Assembly (NCBI GenBank): GCA_036745245.1
Contig: DAIOGN010000148.1
Location: 1-7,137, forward strand
DNA from: DAIOGN01 sp036745245
GTDB lineage: Bacteria > Zixibacteria > MSB-5A5 > JAUVRN01
Direction of reading: 5' to 3'
DNA: 7,137 bases
In this document: positions 1-5,642 of the stretch, in pieces
Numbering within the stretch: position 1 is the first letter of the stretch
Layout of the letters: each line of letters starts with the position of its first letter
Position numbers and translations under genes: made by a program
Notes under the pieces: generated by a model
Databases searched by the model: none
What the model was told of the DNA's origin: nothing
The model's input: only the letters and a program-made list of their open reading frames with translations

Positions 1-619
1 CGATTCGGTGAAAACGCGTGAGCAGCGGCCGTCCGCGATCCAGATCGAAGGTGCCGAGGGCATCGATTTCCATCCCGGCGGCCAGACCCTGTCGGCTCAT
101 CTGCGTTCTGGAGACGTGCACATACACAGGGTCAGAGAGGCGGTCGTAGCCGATGATGGCCTCGCGAAACGTGAGCAGCCACCCCGTGAAGCGAAGATGG
201 TGCCCGCGCTGCCCGTCGAACGCCTTCATGTGAGGCTTCACCGTGTGGATGGTGCCGCGGAATTCCACTTCCCGCCCGCGCACCTCATCCAGCCACTCCT
301 CCCACTCAGATAATTCGCGCCTAAACGACTCGTACTCTTCGCTGCTCAACTTCAGTTCGGAATTGTAACTCTCCTTCTTTTCGTAGAAGAACTTGCAGCC
401 CTCACAGGAGCGGCCGATGAACTGGTAGCCTCGGGGGCAGCTCTGCCCCTTGTCGAACTGTTTGCAGCGCCAGCGAAACTGCACGCAGCCTGACGGAAAG
501 CACTTCCGCGTGAGCATGACATGATGCACGGAGACGTCGTCTTCAAACCTGTGGTGCGGCGTGTAGGCGCAGTGAAACACGTTGGTGCGCTTGTAGGCGT
601 TGCGAAGAGTGCGTTGCAT
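1..619 (-). CDS. Cysteine-rich hypothetical protein (C-terminus beyond the left edge)
   Basis: I do not recognise this protein. The visible part is 206 residues, read from an ATG at 619 leftwards with no stop before the edge. Residues 1-80 are rich in cysteine and basic or aromatic residues: C17, C40, C45, C52, C61, C72 and C75, the last two forming a CEGC pair, which suggests a zinc (or less likely Fe-S) site. Residues about 81-118 are charged and look helical or coiled (repeated E, K, S, W). From about 117 a beta-rich segment begins (EVEFRGTIHTV, then RFTGWLLTF, VYVHVS, and GMEIDALGTF); the alternation and a G at the end of strands could fit an OB-like barrel, but that is inference. The start is uncertain: no clear Shine-Dalgarno precedes 619, and the frame stays open upstream to a stop at 887-889, with other ATGs at 811 and 832. 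The upstream extension looks less protein-like, so 619 is preferred. Confidence 0.6.
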   Translation of the reverse strand, partial: MQRTLRNAYKRTNVFHCAYTPHHRFEDDVSVHHVMLTRKCFPSGCVQFRWRCKQFDKGQSCPRGYQFIGRSCEGCKFFYEKKESYNSELKLSSEEYESFRRELSEWEEWLDEVRGREVEFRGTIHTVKPHMKAFDGQRGHHLRFTGWLLTFREAIIGYDRLSDPVYVHVSRTQMSRQGLAAGMEIDALGTFDLDRGRPLLTRFHRI

Positions 620-873
620 CTCTGAGCGCTGTCGGTGTGGTGGTGTCCTGTCCTGAGTCCGCGCACGCGATGGTCCCACGCAATATAGGCGGCGTCCCAC
701 CCTTTGCCACGGGGGCCGTTCCGCAGTCTGACATAAGGCTGCCGATTGGGGGGCCTTCAGCCACCTTAAGAAACATGCATACAAGGGCTTACAGCCGGTT
801 TCGTCGGCCATTGGGGGCCACGGCACCGCCATTGCATTGGGGGACGGCAGGAGCGGGTGGAGAAAGTGACATC
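620..873. other. Divergent intergenic region of unknown content
   Basis: This stretch separates the minus-strand gene starting at 619 from the plus-strand gene starting at 874, so it should hold both promoters. I found no convincing -35/-10 pair. It contains three exact copies of ATTGGGGG (745-752, 810-817, 836-843), the 6-bp palindromes CTTAAG and ATGCAT close together near 766-780, and short stems such as GGCTG/CAGCC (737-741 with 758-762) and GGCT/AGCC (786-789 with 793-796). Several reading frames on both strands are open through much of it. No recognised RNA family or gene is apparent. Confidence 0.4.
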
Positions 874-1110
874 GTGCGGATGCTGGTTAAGTTCGTGCTG
901 ACCATGGAAGATCTCCTGGTGGGCGACCGTCATATCGATGAGCTGGAATTCGGCTGGACGGGCGACCTGTCGCAGGATGAGATCCTGAATCTGTCACGCA
1001 AGTGGATCACCACGCAGAATTTTCTCACCGAGCGGATGGATGGACTGGACCGCGTGGGCGAGTCGTCCCTGACGATCGAGCCCGTGGACCCTCAGACACG
1101 AACGGAGTGA
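874..1110 (+). CDS. Small hypothetical protein, 78 aa
   Basis: I do not recognise this protein. It is soluble-looking and acidic, with no cysteine, no signal peptide and no membrane segment. The core (residues about 3-22, LVKFVLTMEDLLVGDRHIDE) looks like a strand followed by an amphipathic helix, and the last 15 residues are polar and probably flexible. GTG at 874 is chosen because GGAG at 859-862 lies about 11 nt upstream; an ATG at 880 is the alternative. The frame is open further up to an ATG at 637, but that extra 79-residue segment is low in protein-like character. The stop TGA at 1108-1110 is followed 3 nt later by the next gene's GTG, so the two are very probably co-transcribed and translationally coupled, which supports both as real genes. 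Confidence 0.55.
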   Translation: MRMLVKFVLTMEDLLVGDRHIDELEFGWTGDLSQDEILNLSRKWITTQNFLTERMDGLDRVGESSLTIEPVDPQTRTE

Positions 1111-1113
1111 TGG

Positions 1114-1428
1114 GTGGGGCTGCACGACGTGCTTTCCAAAGGGAAGGCACTATTCCTCGCAGGCTATGAGCTGGTGTTGTCGTTTAACCAGATTCTGGCA
1201 TCACGTTTTGGAACGCCGTTTCAATGGGCCGTGGACTGGGTGCTCATTGGATTGGTGTTTGTCCTGTTCCTGCGGATTGCTCGCTTCTCGTTTGACGTGC
1301 TGCGTTATGTCCTGGTGCCATCGCTCGTAGTTTCGGGCGTGGTGTCGGCGGTGAGCCCGGTCTCATTCATGTACGTAATGCCTCTGGCCATGGGCGCCGG
1401 CACGCTGTTTCTACTGTTTCGCAACTGA
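1114..1428 (+). CDS. Small integral membrane protein, 104 aa, function unknown
   Basis: Hypothetical inner-membrane protein that I cannot place in a family. Residues 11-30 form an amphipathic helix, then three hydrophobic segments follow: about 37-56 (around WVLIGLVFVLFL), 63-82 (around YVLVPSLVVSGVV) and 85-102 (around YVMPLAMGAGTLFLLF). The protein ends almost immediately after the third segment with FRN. Positive residues between segments 1 and 2 (R54, R57, R64) suggest that this loop is cytoplasmic. The GTG start at 1114 is supported by GGAG at 1104-1107, inside the end of the preceding gene and 6 nt upstream. The 3-nt gap to that gene implies coupled expression. No catalytic motif is seen; a small membrane partner or anchor for the upstream 78-residue protein is possible but unproven. 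Confidence 0.65.
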   Translation: MGLHDVLSKGKALFLAGYELVLSFNQILASRFGTPFQWAVDWVLIGLVFVLFLRIARFSFDVLRYVLVPSLVVSGVVSAVSPVSFMYVMPLAMGAGTLFLLFRN

Positions 1429-1433
1429 CCAAA

Positions 1434-1491
1434 GGCGCGCAGGGCGCGCTGAAACTTTGCACAATCTGACGTGCGCAGGCCGGCAGGCCTG
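1434..1491 (+). terminator. Two GC-rich hairpins downstream of the membrane-protein gene
   Basis: Within the 166-bp gap 1429-1594, two short perfect stems follow the membrane-protein stop. The first is GCGCGC/GCGCGC (1435-1440 with 1444-1449) around a 3-nt loop. The second is CAGGCC/GGCCTG (1476-1481 with 1486-1491) around a GGCA loop. Neither is followed by a T-run, so they are not canonical intrinsic terminators. They could slow polymerase or protect the 3' end of the two-gene transcript. The rest of the gap shows no gene. Confidence 0.25.
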
Positions 1492-1594
1492 AATCGCAGC
1501 GCGTCCCTTCCGAAACACCAAGTGGGCCCCCGGTGCTGCGAATGCACCGCTTCAGCCCGGAACACACCCCACCATCCTGATCAGAGATCTGCAC

Positions 1595-2005
1595 TTGAAG
1601 AAGCTTTGCACGCACTGCGGTCGTCCGCTTTCACTCGAAGGCGGCGTCGACATCTGCCTGGTATGCAACCAGCTGGCCGCGGCGGACGAGGCGGAAACCT
1701 CCAAGGTCGTGATCGAGTGCCCGGGTGTGACGCTCTACGACGTGGAAACCGGGGCGGTGCTACAGGGCGTGAAGTGGCACGACCCGGAGAACGTGGCGCT
1801 GGGGTTCGAGATCGTGATCAAACAGATCTTTGCGCAGGGGCACGTGGTTCGGCGCGTCATCGAGACAGAAAACCTGGGCAAGATCACCCGCTGCCGAGCC
1901 TGCCAGGACTACACGGTACGCATGCGCGCTCTCCAGCGCGACCACAAGGTGCAGGGCCCCTCCGCCGCCCGCCGCCGCGCCGAAAATCTCTTCCGGAAGG
2001 AATAA
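1595..2005 (+). CDS. Zinc-ribbon-like hypothetical protein, 136 aa
   Basis: I do not recognise a named family. The N-terminus carries a CxxC-x12-CxxC motif (C5, C8, C21, C24), a classic four-cysteine zinc-ribbon arrangement. A second CxxC pair (C100, C103) and C42 lie further on. Residues about 37-98 alternate hydrophobic and charged residues and look beta-rich (VVIECPGVTLYDVETG, then FEIVIKQIF). The C-terminal 30 residues are strongly basic (R/K-rich, ending LFRKE), which could contact nucleic acid. No helix-turn-helix or enzymatic motif is visible. The start is taken as TTG at 1595 because no in-frame ATG or GTG lies just upstream and the zinc motif begins at residue 5; the ribosome-binding site is poor. 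It is separated by 166 bp from the upstream pair and may have its own promoter. It ends 18 nt before the stop of the convergent ABC gene. Confidence 0.75.
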   Translation: MKKLCTHCGRPLSLEGGVDICLVCNQLAAADEAETSKVVIECPGVTLYDVETGAVLQGVKWHDPENVALGFEIVIKQIFAQGHVVRRVIETENLGKITRCRACQDYTVRMRALQRDHKVQGPSAARRRAENLFRKE

Positions 2006-2007
2006 GC

Positions 2008-2022
2008 TGGGGTCTGACCCCA
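2008..2022. terminator. Perfect hairpin between convergent genes (bidirectional terminator or REP-like palindrome)
   Basis: TGGGGT (2008-2013) pairs perfectly with ACCCCA (2017-2022) around a CTG loop. It occupies nearly all of the 18-nt gap between the stop of the zinc-ribbon gene on the plus strand and the stop of the ABC ATPase gene on the minus strand. There is no T-run on either side, so intrinsic termination would be weak. The sequence resembles GGGGTCAGACCCC-type palindromes that recur in some bacterial genomes; whether it recurs in this one cannot be seen from a single window. Confidence 0.45.
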
Positions 2023-2023
2023 C

Positions 2024-3103
2024 CTACAGCCGCTCGCCGGACTCCGGGTGAAACCAGTGCAGGCGCCGGGCGTCGATCGCCAGGCGGCAGTTCTGACCCA
2101 CCTGCGGAGTTTCAGGCGTACCGGACCGAGCCATCACGCTGCCCCCCGCCACGCGGCACGCGAGCCAGGTCACCGAACCCAGATACTCCACCCGCTCAAC
2201 CGTTCCGTTGAGCGTGAATCCGGCCGTTGATTCGGGCACGGTCGCAACGTGCTCAGGCCGTATCGCCAGCACCAGGTCCTTGTCGCGCCAGGAAGACAAC
2301 TGCGCCTGCACTTCGGCAGGCACCGGCCAGCCCCACGGCTGAAAGGTCGTTGGTTCTCCCGAGTTGATTCGCCCCGGCACCATGTTCACCGGGGGCGTTC
2401 CCACGAACCCGGCCACAAATCGATTCCGCGGTCCCTCGTACACTTCACGCGCCGATCCGGTCTGCTGAACCCGCCCCTGATCCAGCACGCAGATCTTCGT
2501 GCCCAGAGCCAGCGCTTCAGACTGGTCGTGCGTGACATATAGAATGGTGGCGTGCAACCGTTCCCAGAGGCGGGCCATTTCATCGCGCATCTTCACCCGC
2601 ATGAGCGCGTCCACATTGGACAACGGCTCGTCCAGAAGGTAGGCCGCCGGTTCCTGTACGATAGCGCGCCCCAGGGCTACCCGCTGCCGTTGTCCGCCCG
2701 ACAGCTGCCGCGGTCTCCGTGCCAGAAAATCTGCCAGCCCCAGCATCTCCGCGACCCCCTCCACCCGTTCCCGCGCCAGCTCGGGGGGTACCTTTCGCAG
2801 CTTCAAGGGGAACCCGATGTTCTCGGCCACGGTCATATGGGGATAGAGCGCGTAATTCTGAAAGACCATCGCCACTTTGCGATCGCGCGGTTCGGTGTGC
2901 GTGACGTCACGCCCGCCGATATGGATCGTTCCCGAATCCACGGTCTCGAGGCCGGCCACCACGCGCAACAGCGTGGACTTGCCGCAGCCTGAAGGACCCA
3001 GGATTACGCAGAATTCCCCGTCAGCGACCTGCAGTGAGAAATCGCGCAGAACGGGAGTGGTGTCGAAGGATTTGTTTACCGCGAAGCAGGCCACGTCCGC
3101 CAC
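2024..3103 (-). CDS. Sugar-type ABC transporter ATP-binding protein (MalK/UgpC-like)
   Basis: Complete 359-residue cytoplasmic ATPase that would power an ABC importer of sugars, polyols or glycerol-3-phosphate. All nucleotide-binding motifs are intact: Walker A GPSGCGKST (36-44), Q-loop Q82, signature LSGGQ (134-138), Walker B AYLLDEP (154-160) with catalytic E159, D-loop around SNVDA (162-166), and switch H192. The C-terminal third (about 235-359) is the MalK-type regulatory TOBE region, recognisable by IRPEHV (281-286). Length matches the MalK/UgpC family (about 350-370). The GTG start at 3103 places the usual short beta-strand N-terminus correctly; an in-frame TAA lies 12 nt upstream and no clear ribosome-binding site is visible. 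No permease or solute-binding gene is within view on either side, so the substrate is undetermined. Families of this kind often serve several permease sets encoded elsewhere. Confidence 0.93.
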   Translation of the reverse strand: MADVACFAVNKSFDTTPVLRDFSLQVADGEFCVILGPSGCGKSTLLRVVAGLETVDSGTIHIGGRDVTHTEPRDRKVAMVFQNYALYPHMTVAENIGFPLKLRKVPPELARERVEGVAEMLGLADFLARRPRQLSGGQRQRVALGRAIVQEPAAYLLDEPLSNVDALMRVKMRDEMARLWERLHATILYVTHDQSEALALGTKICVLDQGRVQQTGSAREVYEGPRNRFVAGFVGTPPVNMVPGRINSGEPTTFQPWGWPVPAEVQAQLSSWRDKDLVLAIRPEHVATVPESTAGFTLNGTVERVEYLGSVTWLACRVAGGSVMARSGTPETPQVGQNCRLAIDARRLHWFHPESGERL

Positions 3104-3154
3104 GCGGCCAACTTAGGCGCGTGCTCGGCGGTCGGCAAGCGGGCTTTGCGCGGG

Positions 3155-3167
3155 CGACGGCCCGTCG
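3155..3167 (-). terminator. Short hairpin after the pilin-like operon
   Basis: CGACG (3155-3159) pairs perfectly with CGTCG (3163-3167) around a 3-nt loop, just downstream of the PilX-like gene (stop at 3189) and upstream of the ABC ATPase start, within the 85-bp gap 3104-3188. There is no T-run, so a terminator role is only a suggestion. Its position at the end of the two-gene transcript is the main argument. Confidence 0.2.
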
Positions 3168-3188
3168 GGGAGAACAGATCGGGTCGGA

Positions 3189-4742
3189 CTAGTAGAGTTC
3201 GGTCCAGCTCTTCGGCACGCGGCGCCAGGAATACCGATACACGTCTTCGGCTCCGGGCATGCCCGGAGACAGATTGGAGGCCAGGCTAGGCACCTGGTAG
3301 AGGTCCGGTACCTGGGTCATGTTGAACAAGTTCGACACAAGCGTCCCGGCGAGAGCGGTCTGCTTGAAGACGGTGACCTTCTCCTGCGCAAAGAAGGCGC
3401 CGGACACCGACATTTGGGACTTCTTATCTCCGAAGGTGATCTCTCCATGACTCACGACGCCGACCATGTCGTCTGTTGCAAACGTGCCCTTGGAGTAGAA
3501 ATCGGCGTCCACCATTACATCGCCTTCACTCACCAGCGTAAAGCGCCCATCGTACTGCACGGGACAGGTACCTGTGATCTCAATGTTGCCTTGGACATAA
3601 ATAATCCCCTGGCCGACGAGGTAGCCGCTTGCATCGGTGCTCAGGTAATTCGCGCCGCTCCCGATGGGCGGAAGGCTCGATGGACAATGGATCTTCAAGT
3701 CGCCGGAGACCACCACGGCCTTGGACTTCAGATAGTTCATGTAGGTTGAGTGCGTGACTCCGCCCCCGTCGGTGTAGGGCAGGTCGAGATTGGGCATGAG
3801 CGGACCGAGATCGTCCAGGTCGTACTCCTCCTCATATCCCACGTCCGTGTACACCGCGCCGGAGGCCGCGCTTCCTGTATATCCATCGGTGACCCAGGCG
3901 GCCTCCATGGTTTCCTTGATCGCGGGAGAGCCTCCCGTCACGTTGGGCTGGCCCACCGTGGCACTTCCTCCGAGGGCCACCTGCCCGTGCTGCACACGCA
4001 GCTCCGCCATCAGCGATTGGACCGTCTCGCCGCCATAGGGCATGGGAGCCAGCGCAGGCAATCGACCCAGGAGCGGGGCCGCCAGGCCATCGTAGTTGTT
4101 GCTGATCTCGGCGGAGCCGCTCATGTCGAGCGCCACTTCATTGGACGCCAGGGGCGGGTCGTAGGATCCATCGTGGTTTGCATCAGTGTAGGGCTCGCCG
4201 GTATCCCTCGTTCCGTTCCCATTCTGGTCCTGGTAGGGCTCGCCGTTGCCCAGGATGTGCACCGATCCATGAACGCCCGTGTTGCCGTTGATCGACTTGC
4301 CGTCCTGACCATGGCCAGCGAACAGGGCATTGTTCCAGATGTTATATGGGTTAGCCGAGTACTGATACGTGACCTGGATCGCCGCGTTAGCCTCGCTGGC
4401 CGTGCCTATGGCCACGACCTTCCGGAAGGGCAATCCCGACTCCATGCTGACTTGATAGGACGCATTGGGAAGAGTCGTGGCGGCATTGATGATGGACATC
4501 AGCGTGTCGGCATTGACCTGTTTGGGCAGAGATCGCAGCACACTTTCAGTTCGCGCCAGCCCCGCTTCCGATGCAAGGACCGCCTGAGATCTGCGAACGT
4601 TGTTGCCTGCGATGGAGATCTCAGTATTGCTGGTCTTCACCGACGTGATCGCAATGAGCGAGAGCACGAGCAGGACGAACAGGCTGACGACCAGGGCCGA
4701 ACCGTCGGGATTCGCCAGTCTTGCGACGAAATGGTTCTTCAT
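3189..4742 (-). CDS. PilX-like type IV pilus assembly protein with calcium-loop repeats, 517 aa
   Basis: Large minor-pilin-like protein. Residues about 13-33 form the single N-terminal hydrophobic helix (GSALVVSLFVLLVLSLIAIT), followed by the typical PilX_N continuation with TSNTEISIAGNN (37-48) and the ASEAG segment (57-61). The glycine at 14 is a plausible prepilin-peptidase site after a short basic leader. The rest would be periplasmic or surface-exposed. Residues 167-195 hold two tandem Asp/Asn-rich units 15 residues apart, resembling DxDxDG calcium loops. The C-terminal region (about 340-475) is rich in short G-punctuated strands such as GQGIIYVQGNIEITG, suggesting a beta-helix-like fold. 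At 517 residues it is far longer than classical PilX (about 150-200), matching the large PilX-N proteins of uncultured and deltaproteobacterial-type genomes. It starts at ATG 4742, directly abutting the pilW stop, with GAGGA about 10 nt upstream. It is probably co-transcribed with pilW. Confidence 0.85.
   Translation of the reverse strand: MKNHFVARLANPDGSALVVSLFVLLVLSLIAITSVKTSNTEISIAGNNVRRSQAVLASEAGLARTESVLRSLPKQVNADTLMSIINAATTLPNASYQVSMESGLPFRKVVAIGTASEANAAIQVTYQYSANPYNIWNNALFAGHGQDGKSINGNTGVHGSVHILGNGEPYQDQNGNGTRDTGEPYTDANHDGSYDPPLASNEVALDMSGSAEISNNYDGLAAPLLGRLPALAPMPYGGETVQSLMAELRVQHGQVALGGSATVGQPNVTGGSPAIKETMEAAWVTDGYTGSAASGAVYTDVGYEEEYDLDDLGPLMPNLDLPYTDGGGVTHSTYMNYLKSKAVVVSGDLKIHCPSSLPPIGSGANYLSTDASGYLVGQGIIYVQGNIEITGTCPVQYDGRFTLVSEGDVMVDADFYSKGTFATDDMVGVVSHGEITFGDKKSQMSVSGAFFAQEKVTVFKQTALAGTLVSNLFNMTQVPDLYQVPSLASNLSPGMPGAEDVYRYSWRRVPKSWTELY
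4158..4244 (-). repeat. 45-bp tandem duplication encoding two calcium-loop-like units
   Basis: Inside the PilX-like gene, residues 167-180 (GEPYQDQNGNGTRD) and 182-195 (GEPYTDANHDGSYD) are two copies of one unit with a 15-residue period. At the DNA level, GTAGGGCTCGCCG occurs exactly at 4188-4200 and again at 4233-4245 on the plus strand, 45 bp apart. The DxNxxG spacing is like that of EF-hand or dockerin-type and thrombospondin-3-type calcium loops, so metal binding is inferred. Confidence 0.75.
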
Positions 4743-5312
4743 CTAGGATCGATTCCTCAGGTGGACGGTGGAGCCCAGTCGTCGCCTGGTTACCAGCGAC
4801 GTGCCATCGTGAACGGATTGGGGCGTGGACACCAGGGAGATGGCCAGTGTGCGAATCGGCGAAGGCGACGCGGGAATGAAGAGAACGGTGTCGATACTCT
4901 CCGCAAACACGTTGGCCGTGCCCGTGTTGATCTTCTTTACCAGCATGGGTACACTCGAACTTCGACTGACGAAGTACCTGATAGTGTCCACACCTACTCC
5001 CGTGGGTTTTGCGAGAAATACAGTCAGCGTGTCGAACTGGGCCGACACCTTCAAGTAGTCGCCGCCTGGCACGAGGTAGCCTGCACGTCGAACTTGCCGG
5101 GCCAGTTCATCCAGAGCGGCTCGCAGGTTGCCCTGCCGATCAGCAATGTCGCTCTGAGCAAGGTAGACCTCGTGCTGAGTCTTGTAAAAATGAAGCGCTG
5201 CGCTGCCCACGATGCCCGCGAGGAAGAGTGCGATCAGTAACTCGATGACCGTGAGGCCGCGTTCTCCACGCCGCCAGGTCGCCCTGTCCGTGGGAAGAGC
5301 ATGAATGTCCAT
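4743..5312 (-). CDS. PilW-like minor pilin (prepilin), 189 aa
   Basis: Type IV prepilin-like protein of the PilW type. The leader ends RRGERG, followed by LTVIELLIALFLAGIVG: cleavage is expected after G19, giving a mature protein with the conserved Glu at position 5 (E24 here) and an N-terminal hydrophobic helix (about 20-43). Then come a polar helix (ALDELARQVRRAGY, 66-79), a beta-rich C-terminal domain, and the ending VHLRNRS, which matches the C-terminal LRN often seen in PilW and PilV. Length is in the range of minor pilins. ATG at 5312 is chosen for the shorter leader; AAGGA sits too close to be ideal, and TTG at 5330, with GAGG about 12 nt upstream, is a real alternative giving 195 residues. 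The stop TAG touches the ATG of the PilX-like gene with no gap, so translation is coupled. No pilV, fimT or pilY1 gene is seen beside it. Confidence 0.87.
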   Translation of the reverse strand: MDIHALPTDRATWRRGERGLTVIELLIALFLAGIVGSAALHFYKTQHEVYLAQSDIADRQGNLRAALDELARQVRRAGYLVPGGDYLKVSAQFDTLTVFLAKPTGVGVDTIRYFVSRSSSVPMLVKKINTGTANVFAESIDTVLFIPASPSPIRTLAISLVSTPQSVHDGTSLVTRRRLGSTVHLRNRS

Positions 5313-5642
5313 ATCCTTACCGTCGGACAATCAAACCACGGGCCTCGACACAGTTCTGTTCATTCTTGGTTAACCATATGACAGGCAACCGCTTATGGTT
5401 TCCGAGATCGGGCGCTCTGAGCGGCATGTGCAGAGCAATTCCCAATCTTGGTGGATCGGGCCGACAGGATCGCCGACTCGGGCTCCATTTCACCACGAGC
5501 CGCTGCAAGTCGAGCTGTTGTCTCGGGGGGCGCCCGAGCATCCACGTTGCCCCACACTCGCCGCGTCTCAATACTGGCTGGCCATTGAGAAATTCGAGCA
5601 ACCCGGGGCCCTCCACACGTCCGTAATAGAACGATCCCACGA
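5313..5642. other. Divergent control region between pilW and the mutase gene
   Basis: This roughly 310-330-bp stretch must carry the promoters for the minus-strand pilin pair and the plus-strand mutase gene. It contains a 7-bp inverted repeat at 5372-5400 and the palindrome GGTTAACC at 5369-5375 or nearby. A possible -10-like TAATAG lies at 5624-5629, 13 nt before the mutase ATG, with no good -35. I see no sigma-54 TGGCAC-N5-TTGCA element. Some frames are open, but none gives a recognisable protein; in particular I see no pilin signature that would mark a decayed pilV. Confidence 0.4.
5372..5400. promoter_or_regulatory. 7-bp inverted repeat upstream of pilW, possible operator
   Basis: AACCATA (5372-5378) and TATGGTT (5394-5400) are perfect inverted copies separated by 15 nt, so their centres are 22 bp apart, about two helical turns. 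The element lies 40-90 bp upstream of the pilin pair, where a dimeric regulator would act. Binding is inferred from geometry only, and a 7-bp match of this kind could arise by chance. Confidence 0.3.

Noticed and set aside
543..776. 77-residue minus-strand open frame, and the 352-666 minus-strand frame
   Set aside because: Both overlap the cysteine-rich gene or the intergenic block in other frames and lack protein-like features; the frame read from 619 is the better candidate.
637..873. Extension of the 78-residue protein upstream to an ATG at 637
   Set aside because: The added 79 residues look like translated noncoding DNA, and a GGAG sits properly before GTG 874, not before 637.
620..873. 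Integron attC site or riboswitch in the divergent gap
   Set aside because: No attC core (GTTRRRY with its inverse), and no riboswitch motif that I recognise.
1471..2211. 246-residue plus-strand open frame
   Set aside because: It overlaps the zinc-ribbon gene in another frame and runs antisense into the ABC ATPase; its composition (R, P, G-rich) is that of a shadow.
3750..5240. 496-residue open frame on the plus strand
   Set aside because: It lies antisense to the well-supported pilW and pilX-like genes and shows no domain; it is a high-GC shadow frame.
5317..5640. 107-residue minus-strand open frame, considered as a pilV or fimT gene or remnant
   Set aside because: No prepilin leader, hydrophobic helix or conserved glutamate, and other frames there are equally open.
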